Shown here: in pieces, positions 28,805-38,909 of the stretch
Position numbering within the stretch: the first letter of the stretch is position 1
Layout: each line of letters starts with the position of its first letter
DNA from: Bacillota bacterium
GTDB taxonomy: Bacteria > Bacillota_A > Clostridia > Lachnospirales > Lachnospiraceae
DNA length: 64,000 bases
Assembly (NCBI GenBank): GCA_023443625.1
Contig: JAEZTQ010000008.1
Span: 62,001 to 126,000, forward strand
Direction: 5' to 3'
The notes under the pieces: model-generated
What the model saw: the letters and a program-made list of their open reading frames with translations, nothing else
The model's database searches: none
Told to the model about the DNA's origin: nothing
Position numbers and translations under genes: made by a program

Positions 28805-29057
28805 TGATGGAGAGGATTAGATAAGGGAAGCTTATCAGAGAGGACCGCTCACCGGCTGAAAGGTGGTCTAAAGCAAGCTTATTGAAGGTAGCTCCGGAAC
28901 AGTATTTCTGAAACCCTTGGGCGTGTAGGAGATACCGGGGAGTCCCGTTACAGACAAAGAGGTGACCTATCCTTTCGTTATTATATGAATTGGGGAAGTC
29001 ACGAATAAAGGTGGTACCACGGTTCTTCGTCCTTTAAGACGAGGAACCTTTTTTGAT
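28805..29057 (+). ncRNA. T-box riboswitch controlling valS
   Basis: The leader has a stem I region (28810-28945), the conserved T-box AAAGGTGGTACCACGG (29007-29022) and an overlapping terminator GGTTCTTCGTC/GACGAGGAACC with a T-tract (29021-29057). Uncharged tRNA-Val pairs with the specifier and the T-box and prevents termination. The triplet GTA at 28888-28890 is a plausible valine specifier; its exact position needs folding. Confidence 0.92.
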
Positions 29058-29059
29058 TC

Positions 29060-29107
29060 CTAGAAGGAATACCTACTAGAAGGAATACCTACTAGAAGGA
29101 ATACCTA
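29060..29107. repeat. 16-bp tandem repeat, three copies
   Basis: CTAGAAGGAATACCTA occurs three times head to tail (29060, 29076, 29092) between the T-box terminator and the valS ribosome binding site. It contains AAGGAA, a weak decoy for the ribosome. No function is suggested. Confidence 0.85.
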
Positions 29108-29154
29108 TGAATTGAATTAAAAAGCATTCATTCCAATTTGAAAGGAAGATTACC

Positions 29155-31818
29155 ATGGAAAAAGAATTAGCAAAAACCTATAATCCAAAGGACATTGAAG
29201 ACAAACAATATCAAAAATGGGAAGAGAAGAAATATTTTCATGCTGAGGTCGATCGCAGCAAGAAGCCCTTCACAATTGTAATTCCCCCTCCAAATATTAC
29301 AGGACAACTTCATATGGGCCATGCTCTTGATAATGCAATGCAGGATATCCTAATCCGCTTTAAGAGAATGCAGGGCTATAATGCTCTTTGGCAGCCAGGA
29401 ACAGATCATGCAAGTATTGCAACTGAAGTCAAAATAATTGAACAGATGCGTAAGGAAGGTATCGAGAAGAAAGAAGATATTGGTAGAGAAGCCTTCTTAG
29501 AAAGAGCTTGGCAATGGAAAGAGGAATACGGCGGAAGAATTATCTCCCAGCTTAAGAAGCTAGGTTCCTCCTGTGATTGGGATAGAGAGCGCTTTACAAT
29601 GGATGAAGGCTGCAATGAAGCTGTCAATGAAGTATTTATTAAGCTGTATGAGGAAGGCTATATTTATAAAGGCTCCAAGATTATTAACTGGTGTCCTATA
29701 TGTAAGACCTCCATCTCTGATGCAGAAGTTATTCATGAAGAGCAGGCAGGACATTTTTGGCATATCAAATATCCCATAGTAGGAGAGGACGGCTTTGTTG
29801 AAGTAGCCACCACAAGACCTGAGACTATGCTGGGTGATACAGCCGTAGCCGTACATCCAGAGGATGAGAGATACAAACATCTCATCGGTAAGAAGGTAAT
29901 ATTACCATTAGTAAATAAAGAGATTCCCATTATAGGAGATTCCTATGTGGATAGAGAATTTGGTACCGGCTTTGTTAAGATTACTCCAGCCCATGACCCT
30001 AACGACTTTGAGGTAGGTAAAAGACATAACCTTCCTGAAATTAATGTGATGAATGATGATGCTACCATCAATAGTAATGGCGGCAAATATCAAGGCATGG
30101 ATCGTTATGAAGCCCGCAAGGTTATGGTTAAGGAGCTTGAGGAATTAGGACTTCTGGTGAAAGCAGAGGATCATTCTCACAATGTGGGAACCCATGACCG
30201 CTGCAAGACAACTGTTGAGCCCTTAATCAAGCAGCAATGGTTCGTTAAAATGGATGAACTGATTAAGCCTGCCATTGAAAGTATTAAGACCGGGGAAATT
30301 CAGTTTGTTCCAGAACATTTTGACAAGATTTATTTTAACTGGGCAGAGAACATCAGAGATTGGTGCATCTCCAGACAACTCTGGTGGGGTCATAGAATTC
30401 CTGCTTTTTACTGTGATAAATGCGGTGAGGTTATGGTATCTAAGGAGGCTCCTGCCAGCTGTTCCAAATGTGGTCATACACATTTACGTCAGGATGAGGA
30501 CACCTTAGACACCTGGTTTAGTTCAGCCCTTTGGCCCTTCTCCACCCTTGGTTGGCCCAATAAGACAGAGGATTTGGAGTATTTCTATCCTACGGATGTT
30601 CTAGTAACAGGGTATGACATTATCTTCTTCTGGGTATTAAGAATGGTATTCTCCGGATATGCTCATATGGGCGAGAAACCCTTCAGTAAGGTATTAATCC
30701 ATGGTTTAGTTCGTGATTCCCAGGGCCGTAAGATGAGTAAATCCTTAGGCAATGGTATCGATCCTCTTGAAGTGATTGATAAATACGGTGCAGATGCCTT
30801 AAGATTTAGCTTAATTACTGGTAACTCTCCTGGCAATGATATGCGTTTTTATTGGGAGAGAGTTGAGGCTAGCAGAAACTTTGCCAATAAGGTATGGAAT
30901 GCTTCTAGATTTATCATGATGAACTTGGAGAAAGCCAGCATTCCAACTACCATTGATGAGAAATTATTAACTATAGCTGACAAGTGGATATTGTCTAAGG
31001 TAAATACCTTAGTAAAGGAAGCTACTGAGAATATGGAGAGCTTCGAGCTAGGTATTGCAGTGCAAAAGATCAATGATTTCATCTGGGAAGAGTTCTGTGA
31101 CTGGTATATTGAGATGGTAAAACCTAGACTTTACTCTGACACCGATGAGACGAAGGCAGCAGCCCTTTGGACTTTAAATCATGTATTAACAACCTCCTTA
31201 AAATTACTCCATCCCTATATGCCCTTTGTAACAGAAGAGATTTTCTGTACCTTACAGGAGATGACAGGGCAGCAGGAAGCAGAGTCCATTATGATTGCAA
31301 AATGGCCAGAATATAAAGAAGAGTATGCCTTTGAAAAGGAAGGAGAAGCAGTAGAGTTAATCAAAGAAGCTGTAAAAGCCATCCGTAATCTTCGTAGTGA
31401 GATGAATGTTCCACCTAGCAGAAAGGCTACAGTATTTATCGTATCAGATAATGTAAAGAATAGAGAAATCTTTGGTGACAGTAAGGTCTTCTTTGCAACC
31501 TTAGGATATGCAAGTGAAGTTCTTGTTCAAGCTGACAAGGCAGGTATTTCTGAGGATGCAGTATCAGCAGTTATCCCTGGCGTTGTAATCTATATTCCTT
31601 TTTCAGACCTTGTTGATGTTGAGAAAGAGATGGAACGACTCAGGAAAGAGAAGGAACGTCTTGAAGGAGAATTAAAACGTGTTACGGGAATGCTCTCCAA
31701 CCAGAACTTTGTGAGCAAAGCACCGGAAAGTAAATTGGCAGAGGAAAGAGCAAAGCTGGAGAAATATACGGATATGATGAAACAGATAACAGAGAGACTG
31801 GAGCACTTTAGTAAGTAA
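29155..31818 (+). CDS. valS: valyl-tRNA synthetase
   Basis: An 887-residue class I aminoacyl-tRNA synthetase, normal length for the enzyme. The HIGH signature appears as HMGH (from residue 53, within [15 protein letters not shown]) and KMSKS at 526-530. The editing (CP1) domain carries [20 protein letters not shown] zinc-type cluster CDKCGEVM...CSKCGH lies about 415-440, and the C-terminal arm is a coiled coil from about 820. It charges tRNA-Val in the cytoplasm. Expression is controlled by the T-box upstream. Confidence 0.98.
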   Translation: MEKELAKTYNPKDIEDKQYQKWEEKKYFHAEVDRSKKPFTIVIPPPNITGQLHMGHALDNAMQDILIRFKRMQGYNALWQPGTDHASIATEVKIIEQMRKEGIEKKEDIGREAFLERAWQWKEEYGGRIISQLKKLGSSCDWDRERFTMDEGCNEAVNEVFIKLYEEGYIYKGSKIINWCPICKTSISDAEVIHEEQAGHFWHIKYPIVGEDGFVEVATTRPETMLGDTAVAVHPEDERYKHLIGKKVILPLVNKEIPIIGDSYVDREFGTGFVKITPAHDPNDFEVGKRHNLPEINVMNDDATINSNGGKYQGMDRYEARKVMVKELEELGLLVKAEDHSHNVGTHDRCKTTVEPLIKQQWFVKMDELIKPAIESIKTGEIQFVPEHFDKIYFNWAENIRDWCISRQLWWGHRIPAFYCDKCGEVMVSKEAPASCSKCGHTHLRQDEDTLDTWFSSALWPFSTLGWPNKTEDLEYFYPTDVLVTGYDIIFFWVLRMVFSGYAHMGEKPFSKVLIHGLVRDSQGRKMSKSLGNGIDPLEVIDKYGADALRFSLITGNSPGNDMRFYWERVEASRNFANKVWNASRFIMMNLEKASIPTTIDEKLLTIADKWILSKVNTLVKEATENMESFELGIAVQKINDFIWEEFCDWYIEMVKPRLYSDTDETKAAALWTLNHVLTTSLKLLHPYMPFVTEEIFCTLQEMTGQQEAESIMIAKWPEYKEEYAFEKEGEAVELIKEAVKAIRNLRSEMNVPPSRKATVFIVSDNVKNREIFGDSKVFFATLGYASEVLVQADKAGISEDAVSAVIPGVVIYIPFSDLVDVEKEMERLRKEKERLEGELKRVTGMLSNQNFVSKAPESKLAEERAKLEKYTDMMKQITERLEHFSK

Positions 31819-31864
31819 TAATCTTGGATAAAACTAAAATGCTTTGAATTAAATTATCAATATA

Positions 31865-31950
31865 AAGCCCTCAAGTTGATATTATTAAATCAATTTGAGG
31901 GCTTTTCTTTGATATAACAAGTTAATATTAAATCAATTTGAGGGTTTTTC
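31865..31950 (+). terminator. valS terminator with a duplicated half
   Basis: AGCCCTCAAGTTGAT pairs with ATCAATTTGAGGGCT (31865-31903), followed by TTTCTTTG. The segment TATTAAATCAATTTGAGGG plus its T-rich tail is repeated once more (about 31923-31955) without a left arm. Further on, TTAATAAATCACTAG occurs twice (31967 and 31984). The rest of 31999-32160 holds nothing recognisable. Confidence 0.85.
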
Positions 31951-32160
31951 TTTGATATATATTTAGTTAATAAATCACTAGCGTTAATAAATCACTAGTT
32001 ATTACATGATTCCATCTAAAAAATTGAATATTTACAAAAACATCTATTTAATGGACAATAATGTAAAGGGTATTTTCGTCCCAGTTGAAATTTACATATT
32101 ATAGTAGAGGGTCTATGAGAATATCTTTGATGTTAAGAGAGCAGAGATGAAAGGATTATT

Positions 32161-32205
32161 GTACCTGCGACCTTGTGCTTGCAGGTTACGGAAAGGTATG
32201 GTTAT
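32161..32205 (+). promoter_or_regulatory. shared leader element, esterase copy
   Basis: GTACCTG, then CTTGCAGGTTACGGAAAGG and TATGGT. CCTGC (32164-32168) and GCAGG (32181-32185) pair across a 12-nt loop just upstream of the AAAGG ribosome binding site. The sequence from CTTGCAGG to ATGGT is identical to the LRR-gene leader except for one base. Confidence 0.65.
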
Positions 32206-33286
32206 TATTATGAAAGTTGTTTTATATTTATTTCTAGTATTAGCAGCTATAAGTATCATGGGATGCTCCGCTTCAAAAGATAGTAAGGATACTGACAGCG
32301 GTAATATTACAAAAGAAGCTGAAAATGATATTACAAAACCGGTAAGTCCAACACCCACAGTTGTTGTAAATCAAAATATGGAGGGAAGTGTCATGGAAGC
32401 TGAAATACAATCTGATGCAATAGCAAAGAATATTATTGGTGACAATGCAACAAGAAAAATATACATCTATCTTCCCCCAACCTATAATAGCAGCGACAAG
32501 ACATATCCCGTAGTATATTTTCTTCATGGGTATGGGGATTCTCCTAAATCTTTTATGACAATGTATGAGGATAAGCTCAATGAAGCATTTAGTAGGGGAG
32601 CAGAGGAATTTATTCTTGTAGCTTTGGATGGCAATAATAAAACAGGAGGTTCCTTTTTTGTTAACTCTCCTGTAAGCGGTAATTGGGAGGATTTCGTTGT
32701 TAATGAAGTCGTCGGTTATATGGATACTAACTATAGAACCATAGCAGACAACGCCTCAAGAGGAATATCCGGTTATTCCATGGGTGGCTTTGGTGCTTTA
32801 TATCTTTCTTTAAGACATCCAGATGTATATAATTCAGCCTTGGTGTTCTGCCCGGGTGTATTTGCAGAAGATGCCCTGGATGAAGTTTTAGCTTCCTGGA
32901 AGTATTGGTACGATGTAAATATATCCTATGCCCAGGCATTTTCACCGAATACGGAGGATACAGAGAATTATGGAAATATTATTAAAGAAGCCGATGTTGA
33001 AGCAAAGAATTCTGTTTGGGAGGACTGGATGAACGGTTATAGCAATTGGGGACAGAAGCTGGATGACTATCTTGCACTGGACAAACCGTTAAAAGCAATT
33101 GAGATAGCTTACAGCTTGGAGGATAGCTTTACCTGGATACCGGGAGGCTGCCAATATCTGGCGGGTCTACTTAAAGAAAAGAATATCAATTATTCTTCTA
33201 TTAAATTTGACGGAGGACATATAGTACCCTATGATGGAATCGAGAGTTATTTTGTTCCATTCTTCGGAGAGAATTTAACTTACTAG
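32198..33286 (+). CDS. secreted lipoprotein esterase (esterase D / feruloyl-esterase-like)
   Basis: About 362 residues. A lipoprotein signal ends at IMGC (Cys near residue 23); an acidic Ser/Thr/Asp-rich linker follows, then an alpha/beta-hydrolase domain with YFLHGYGDS and the nucleophile elbow GYSMGGFG (Ser194). A C-terminal GGHIVPYDG supplies the probable catalytic His. The domain is of the esterase D / carbohydrate-esterase 1 type, so removal of acyl or feruloyl groups from plant polysaccharide is likely but unproven. ATG 32198 follows GGAAAGG; the frame continues upstream without a binding site. The gene stands alone with its own terminator. Confidence 0.88.
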   Translation: MVIIMKVVLYLFLVLAAISIMGCSASKDSKDTDSGNITKEAENDITKPVSPTPTVVVNQNMEGSVMEAEIQSDAIAKNIIGDNATRKIYIYLPPTYNSSDKTYPVVYFLHGYGDSPKSFMTMYEDKLNEAFSRGAEEFILVALDGNNKTGGSFFVNSPVSGNWEDFVVNEVVGYMDTNYRTIADNASRGISGYSMGGFGALYLSLRHPDVYNSALVFCPGVFAEDALDEVLASWKYWYDVNISYAQAFSPNTEDTENYGNIIKEADVEAKNSVWEDWMNGYSNWGQKLDDYLALDKPLKAIEIAYSLEDSFTWIPGGCQYLAGLLKEKNINYSSIKFDGGHIVPYDGIESYFVPFFGENLTY

Positions 33287-33314
33287 TTCGAAGTCTTGCA
33301 GTTGGAGCAAAAAT

Positions 33315-33340
33315 GGGGCGGAATTAACCGCCCCTTTTTT
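33315..33340 (+). terminator. Rho-independent terminator of esterase gene
   Basis: GGGGCGG (33315-33321) pairs with CCGCCCC (33328-33334), followed directly by TTTTTT. Confidence 0.92.
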
Positions 33341-33499
33341 GTTATAGGAGGAAAATGCCAGTGTGCGTAATTGCAGTCGTTTACTATTCCTTTTATAAAG
33401 GTTATAATGATTAATATTATGAGAGATTCAGTCTTCCTGTATATTTAGATAACCTATAGGCAGACAATATTTATCCTTAGATAAGAACGGGGTGCTGGT

Positions 33500-34177
33500 A
33501 TGAAGTTTTTATTAGTTGAAGATGATAAAACAATAGCCATGGGGCTTGAATACTCCCTGCAGCAGGAGGGCTATACCGTAGTGTTATGTCAGAATGTGGC
33601 ATCTAGCAAGAGAGCCCTTGGGGAAAATAAATTTGATTTATGTATATTTGATCTGTCACTGCCAGATGGAAGTGGATATGAACTGTGTAAGCTGGCCAGG
33701 GAACGCTGGGATATCCCAGTTATTATTTTGACAGCCTGTGATGAAGAGGTGAATGTAGTTATGGGACTGGAGCTTGGGGCAGATGATTATATTACAAAGC
33801 CTTTTCGTATCAGGGAACTCATGGCCCGCATCAAAACCGTTCTGCGCAGATATCATAAGGATAGCACTTCAAAGAACATTATAGAACTAGATCAGATCAG
33901 AATAAATACCTTGGATGCCAAGATATACAAAAATGGCCAGGAAATCAACCTTACTGCCTTGGAATACCGGCTCCTGTTAACCTTTGCTAATAATGAAGGC
34001 CAGGTCCTTTCCCGTAATCAATTGCTGGAAGGAATATGGGATGTGGCGGGGGATTTCGTAAATGATAATACCTTAACGGTTTATATCAAAAGGCTTAGGG
34101 AAAAACTTGAGGATGATCCTCAGAACCCCACATTAATAAAGACGGTGCGGGGATTAGGATATAAGGTGGGTGAATAA
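33500..34177 (+). CDS. OmpR/PhoB-family response regulator
   Basis: A 225-residue two-component regulator. The receiver domain has the acidic pair near residues 8-9 (VEDDKT), the phospho-acceptor Asp51 in IFDLSLPDGSG, and Lys of ITKPF near residue 100. The C-terminal winged helix ends LIKTVRGLGYKVGE. It overlaps the sensor kinase gene by 8 nt. The pair stands directly before a MacB-type ABC transporter, as in antimicrobial-peptide sensing and detoxification modules, and probably activates that transporter. Confidence 0.95.
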   Translation: MKFLLVEDDKTIAMGLEYSLQQEGYTVVLCQNVASSKRALGENKFDLCIFDLSLPDGSGYELCKLARERWDIPVIILTACDEEVNVVMGLELGADDYITKPFRIRELMARIKTVLRRYHKDSTSKNIIELDQIRINTLDAKIYKNGQEINLTALEYRLLLTFANNEGQVLSRNQLLEGIWDVAGDFVNDNTLTVYIKRLREKLEDDPQNPTLIKTVRGLGYKVGE

Positions 34178-35180
34178 ATTGCTTCGGAATAAAGAATATC
34201 GTCTTATGCTGCTCATAATGTCTGCTATCCTTATCATAGGGGCTTTTATATCTTTTACCATAGAGACGGGTGCCGGCCTTGTTTTTCTAATAACCGGCCT
34301 GCTTTTGCTTCTTATAAGTACTTTATATACACGGCGAAGATATGAGGATATGGAAAGGCTTTCTGCTTATTTACGGAAAATATGCACAGGAGACTATTCT
34401 CTGGATATCCGTGATAATGAAGAGGGAGAACTAAGTATACTTAAAAATGAAATATATAAGATGACCCTTATACTGTCTAAACAGGCAGAGCTTTTAAAAA
34501 CAGAGAAGGAGCAGCTGGCAGATGCAATCTCAGATATATCCCATCAGTTGAAAACACCTCTTACCTCTATGCTAGTAATGGCAGATTTGTTGAATAGTGA
34601 TACCTTGCATGAGAATAAGAGAAGAGAATTTACTGGGAATTTGGAGCTTCAGCTTAAACGGATGGAATGGCTTCTGACTTCACTTTTAAAACTATCTAAA
34701 ATAGATTCAGGCACTATAAAATTTAAAAATGAGTATATTAGGGTTAACCATTTAATAAAGCAGGTTATGAAACCTCTTTTGATACCCATGGAATTAAAGG
34801 AGCAAGAATTTGTAGAAGAGGGAAATTCCAATGTTTCCTTTTATGGTGATTTAAATTGGACTGTAGAAGCTATGATTAACATCGTAAAAAATTGTATTGA
34901 GCATACCCAGGTTGGTGGAGAGATTACTATAAAATATGAGGAAAACCCCATATATACGGAAATTATTATTTCCGATAACGGCAAAGGGATTGCTAAAGAA
35001 GATTTACCTTTTATATTCAAACGGTTTTATAAGGGTAAGAATGCCAGTGAGGACAGTGTGGGCATCGGCCTTGCAATGGCTAAAAGCATCATATCAAATC
35101 AAAAGGGTGATATCAGCGTAACAAGCCACATTCATCAGGGAACAAGCTTCAGTGTTAAATTCTATAAACAGATAGCATGA
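34170..35180 (+). CDS. sensor histidine kinase, short-loop membrane type
   Basis: A 336-residue kinase starting at a GTG that overlaps the response regulator stop by 8 nt. Two membrane helices (about 12-30 and 34-52) are joined by a very short loop, so there is no extracellular sensing domain, as in intramembrane-sensing kinases. The H-box is ISDISHQLKTPLTS with His125; the ATPase domain has MINIVKNCIEH (N box), DNGKGI and GIGLAMAKSI (G boxes). It should phosphorylate the regulator encoded before it. Because it lacks its own sensor domain, the signal may come through the downstream ABC transporter; that is inference from Bce-type systems. Confidence 0.94.
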   Translation: MNKLLRNKEYRLMLLIMSAILIIGAFISFTIETGAGLVFLITGLLLLLISTLYTRRRYEDMERLSAYLRKICTGDYSLDIRDNEEGELSILKNEIYKMTLILSKQAELLKTEKEQLADAISDISHQLKTPLTSMLVMADLLNSDTLHENKRREFTGNLELQLKRMEWLLTSLLKLSKIDSGTIKFKNEYIRVNHLIKQVMKPLLIPMELKEQEFVEEGNSNVSFYGDLNWTVEAMINIVKNCIEHTQVGGEITIKYEENPIYTEIIISDNGKGIAKEDLPFIFKRFYKGKNASEDSVGIGLAMAKSIISNQKGDISVTSHIHQGTSFSVKFYKQIA

Positions 35181-35249
35181 TTCAAGGTGTCAATATACAA
35201 CTATTGTTATAAACCATATTTATGATATACCGGATTAGACTTTTATTAT

Positions 35250-35355
35250 ATAAACGCGCCGAGCGAAGCGAGTGTGCATCCGCCGGTGGATGTCGAATTC
35301 CCATGCGCCATTTATATTTGTAGTGGTGCCAAACATTGGCATGGGAATTAGACAT
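35250..35355. repeat. inverted repeat with weak similarity to the intergenic repeat family
   Basis: A 17-nt inverted repeat with one mismatch (35290-35306 with 35339-35355, arm containing AATTCCCATGC) is preceded by GC-rich sequence GCCGAGCGAAGCGAGTGTGC and a small CATCC/GGATG hairpin. The GC-rich part reads on the minus strand as GGATGCACACTCGCTTCGC, reminiscent of copy A. It separates the kinase gene from the ABC genes. Confidence 0.6.
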
Positions 35356-35370
35356 TTAAATCTGTAATTG

Positions 35371-35421
35371 TGACTAAACTGTCATTTTCCAGTCACTCTA
35401 TAGTCATATGGGACAGTTAGA
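35371..35421 (+). promoter_or_regulatory. candidate operator region of the MacB-type ABC genes
   Basis: The motif GTCA or GTCAC recurs at about 10-11 bp steps (35381, 35392 and 35403), and CTAAACTGTC (35374-35383) is mirrored by GACAGTTAG (35412-35420). Repeats in phase with the helix are typical for OmpR-type regulators. No convincing -35/-10 pair could be fixed. Binding by the upstream regulator is inferred. Confidence 0.35.
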
Positions 35422-35448
35422 CTAAGCTTATATTTATTATGGAGGAAT

Positions 35449-36138
35449 ATGAAAATGGATATATTAAGAGTAGAACAACTGTCAAAGCAATACGGAGTTG
35501 GTGACACAGCGGTTAAAGCCTTGGATAATGTTTCTTTTACAGTAAAAAAAGGAGAATTTGTTGCTATTATTGGGCCCTCAGGCTCGGGTAAATCAACGCT
35601 TCTTCATATGCTTGGTGGTGTGGACCGCCCCACAAGTGGGAGGGTTTTTGTTGAAAATACAGACATCTATCAGCTGAATGAGACTCAACTGGCAATATTT
35701 CGCCGTCGTCAGATTGGACTGGTTTATCAGTTTTATAATCTGATTCCAGTACTAACGGTTCAGGAGAATATAACATTACCCATACTACTGGATCAGCAGA
35801 AGATAGATGAGAAGCAGTTAAATAATATTGTTAAAACCCTTGATCTAGAAAATAGACTGAATCATCTACCCAATCAGTTATCCGGCGGACAGCAGCAGAG
35901 GGTATCCATCGGAAGGGCACTGATTAATAATCCAGCAATCATGCTTGCCGATGAACCCACAGGAAATCTGGATAGTAAGAATAGTGCTGAAATCATTGAA
36001 CTGCTAAAAATGTTTAATAAAACCTTGAAACAAACCTTACTAATTATTACCCATGACGAAAGAATCGCACTTCAGGCTGATCGCATAATTGCTATAGAAG
36101 ACGGGCGGATTGCAAAGGATGAGGTGATACGTCCATGA
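35449..36138 (+). CDS. ABC transporter ATPase, MacB/LolD/BceA type
   Basis: A 229-residue ATPase. Walker A is GPSGSGKST (about 44-52), Q-loop VYQFYN, signature LSGGQQQRV, Walker B MLADEPTGNLDS and switch His in ITHDE. This LPTG/DEPTGNLD type is typical of MacB, LolD and BceA. TGGAGG precedes the ATG. Its 3' end overlaps the permease start by 4 nt, so the two form one transporter, probably acting on antimicrobial peptides or other membrane-active compounds. Confidence 0.95.
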   Translation: MKMDILRVEQLSKQYGVGDTAVKALDNVSFTVKKGEFVAIIGPSGSGKSTLLHMLGGVDRPTSGRVFVENTDIYQLNETQLAIFRRRQIGLVYQFYNLIPVLTVQENITLPILLDQQKIDEKQLNNIVKTLDLENRLNHLPNQLSGGQQQRVSIGRALINNPAIMLADEPTGNLDSKNSAEIIELLKMFNKTLKQTLLIITHDERIALQADRIIAIEDGRIAKDEVIRP

Positions 36139-38741
36139 ATATTATAAATAGATTAACCCTTCGTCAGCTGAAGCTAAATAGGAAACGGACTCTGGTGACT
36201 ATAATCGGAACCATTATTTCTGTGGCGATGATAACTGCAGTGGCTACCCTGGGACTTTCCTTTATGGATATTATGCAAAGATATTCTATTGAGAATAATG
36301 GTGAATGGCATGTAAAATACAATAAGGTAAATAAACAGCAGCTGGATAATATTAAGGCTAACAGTAAGGTTAAAACCACCATATTAAGCAGTGAGCCGGG
36401 ATATGCATACTTAGAAGAAAGCCAGAATCAAAATAAGCCTTATCTTTACATTAAGAATTTCAGTAAAGAAGGTTTTGAACACTTTCCAATTGAACTAAAA
36501 GAAGGTAAACTTCCAGAGAATCAGAATGAACTGGCCATATCCGAGGCTATCCTTACCAATGCCAAGGTTGATTATAAAGTCGGAGACACCATAGAACTAA
36601 CCATTGGGCAAAGATATTCCACAGCTAAGAATCTCGATTATGAGATCACTGATCCCTTGCTGCAAAACTATTCCCTGCAATGGGAAGAGGATAGGGTTGC
36701 CGAGGATTTAACCAAGGACAGCAGGCAGACCTATAAAGTTGTAGGCATCATAAAAAGACCAAGCTGGGAGTATACCTGGTCACCCGGATATACGGTCATT
36801 TCCTATCTGGATGAAAATTCCCTATCTACAGAGGAAACCTTTGATGTGTCAGTAATTTTTAATAAGGTAAATAATAAGCTCTTTCATATTACGGAGAAGA
36901 TAGCCGGAGATAACACAATCGAGGAATATGTGTATAATAACGACCTATTAAGATATTATGGTGTATTTTATGATGATAGTGTTAGAGAAATGTTATTTAC
37001 ATTGACAGCAATTATTTTAGTAATAATTATGATAGGATCAGTGTCCTTGATATATAATGCTTTTGCTATATCAGTATCAGAACGATCCAGATATCTTGGG
37101 ATGTTATCCAGTGTAGGAGCAACCAAAAGACAGAAACGGAATTCTGTGTTTTTTGAAGGAGCAGTTATCGGAGCAATTAGCATACCAATTGGGCTTATAG
37201 CAGGTTATCTTGGATTGGCTATTACCTATATATTTATTAATCCCATGCTAAAGGGTGCATTCGATGTATCCCATGGCTTTCGGCTGATTGTATATCCCTC
37301 CTCCTTAATTACAGCTATATTGGTATCAAGTGTGACTATCCTAATTTCCACCTATATTCCTGCAAAGAGAGCCTCTAACATCACAGCGATTGATGCAATC
37401 AGACAGGTTACTGATGTCAAAATAAGCAGAAGACAGGTTCGTACTTCTATTATAACGAGGAAGATATTTGGCATTGAAGGTGATCTGGGATTAAAGAACC
37501 TAAAGAGAAATAAAGGAAGGTATAAGGCAACTGTATTCTCTATGATTATCAGTATGATGCTGTTTTTGGTAGTGTGTTCCTTTACAGGTTACTTGAAAAA
37601 GTCTCTTTCCATGACACAGGATGGGATTAATTTTGATATTCAGGCTCAAATCAGTGGGGATAGTACAAAGGAGAAAGAAGATATAATCAACAGGATTACC
37701 TCTCAAGAGAATATAAATGAGACTGCCACTATTAATAGATTTCATGCTATGTCTGTGTTTGAAGGTGATGCTGTCGCAGATTACTTGGATGATAGCAACT
37801 ATCTATATACTGTTTTTGTTAATGCATTAGATGAGGCAGCCTTAAAAAAATATGCAAATGAAATTGGAGTGGATTATAGTCAGCTAAGGGATATGGACCA
37901 TCCATCAGCAATTGTTATTGATACGATCCAGTTTAAGGATAAGGAAGCAGATAAATACGTAGAGACAAAGGCAGTCAATCTTCGTCCTGATGAATTGCTA
38001 AAATTACAAATAAATAATAGTAAAACAGATAGTACAGAAGCTCTACTGCCAATCAAGGTAGCTGCACTTACAGGGCAAAGGCCTATGGGAGTTATGCCCT
38101 TAGGAGCTACAATTGGGTTCCATATCATTGTATCTGATGAAGTATTTCAAAAGATAACAGAAGGAAAGGAAGGGCTATTAACTGATGCAGGATTTGAGAC
38201 ACAGGTGTATCTTAATAGTGATAAACCTTTAAAATTACAGGAAGATATTGAGACAATACAAAATGATATTGGAATGAGCAACATCGGTATATACAATGTG
38301 TATCAGTATAAACAGAGAGAACAGCAAGCTATACTTTTAGTTTCTGTATTTACCTATGCATTTATCATATTAATAACTGCAATCTGTATCGCTAATATAA
38401 TCAACACCATCTCTACAAGTATTGCACTTAGGAAAAGGGAGTTTGCAATGCTAAAGTCCGTGGGTATTACACCAAAAGGTTTTAACAAAATGCTGAATTA
38501 CGAAAGTATCTTTTATGGTGTAAAGGCTTTATTATATGGACTACCAATCAGCTTCCTTGTAATGTATCTAATGTATGATGTATTAATGGCTAAATTTGAT
38601 TTTGATTTTGACATACAGTTAGAGAATGTTTATGTTGTTATAGCAGCTGTATTTATTATTGTGGGTAGTGCAATGGTGTATTCCAGCAGGCGAGTTAGAA
38701 AAGAAAATATCATAGATGCTTTAAAACAAGAGATTATATAA
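36135..38741 (+). CDS. FtsX-domain ABC permease (MacB/BceB-like)
   Basis: An 868-residue permease. One N-terminal helix (about 18-40) is followed by a large extracytoplasmic MacB-type periplasmic core-like domain (about 45-275), an FtsX domain with three helices (about 285-415, containing RYLGMLSSVGATKRQKRNSV), a further helix near 455, a second extracytoplasmic domain, and a C-terminal FtsX domain (about 740-860, REFAMLKSVGITPKGFNKML). Duplicated FtsX domains fit the lipoprotein/antimicrobial-peptide class of mechanotransmission transporters. It works with the preceding ATPase, and its expression is probably set by the two-component system upstream. Confidence 0.93.
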   Translation: MNIINRLTLRQLKLNRKRTLVTIIGTIISVAMITAVATLGLSFMDIMQRYSIENNGEWHVKYNKVNKQQLDNIKANSKVKTTILSSEPGYAYLEESQNQNKPYLYIKNFSKEGFEHFPIELKEGKLPENQNELAISEAILTNAKVDYKVGDTIELTIGQRYSTAKNLDYEITDPLLQNYSLQWEEDRVAEDLTKDSRQTYKVVGIIKRPSWEYTWSPGYTVISYLDENSLSTEETFDVSVIFNKVNNKLFHITEKIAGDNTIEEYVYNNDLLRYYGVFYDDSVREMLFTLTAIILVIIMIGSVSLIYNAFAISVSERSRYLGMLSSVGATKRQKRNSVFFEGAVIGAISIPIGLIAGYLGLAITYIFINPMLKGAFDVSHGFRLIVYPSSLITAILVSSVTILISTYIPAKRASNITAIDAIRQVTDVKISRRQVRTSIITRKIFGIEGDLGLKNLKRNKGRYKATVFSMIISMMLFLVVCSFTGYLKKSLSMTQDGINFDIQAQISGDSTKEKEDIINRITSQENINETATINRFHAMSVFEGDAVADYLDDSNYLYTVFVNALDEAALKKYANEIGVDYSQLRDMDHPSAIVIDTIQFKDKEADKYVETKAVNLRPDELLKLQINNSKTDSTEALLPIKVAALTGQRPMGVMPLGATIGFHIIVSDEVFQKITEGKEGLLTDAGFETQVYLNSDKPLKLQEDIETIQNDIGMSNIGIYNVYQYKQREQQAILLVSVFTYAFIILITAICIANIINTISTSIALRKREFAMLKSVGITPKGFNKMLNYESIFYGVKALLYGLPISFLVMYLMYDVLMAKFDFDFDIQLENVYVVIAAVFIIVGSAMVYSSRRVRKENIIDALKQEII

Positions 38742-38830
38742 TTGGAGTAATATTAGACCAGCCTTATAGAAATAGAATAATTCTAGGCATATATTGTAGT
38801 GCTATATTTTGTGTTCTAAATAATATAAAC

Positions 38831-38859
38831 TTGCAATCCTATGGCTTTTCTTATATGAT
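38831..38859 (+). promoter_or_regulatory. promoter of mgsA
   Basis: TTGCAA (38831-38836) and TATGAT (38854-38859) are separated by 17 nt; the gene starts about 45 nt after the expected transcription start. Confidence 0.55.
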
Positions 38860-38909
38860 TAGGTTAATGTTAAGACAAACATAATTATATAACATACAGG
38901 AGGATTTCT

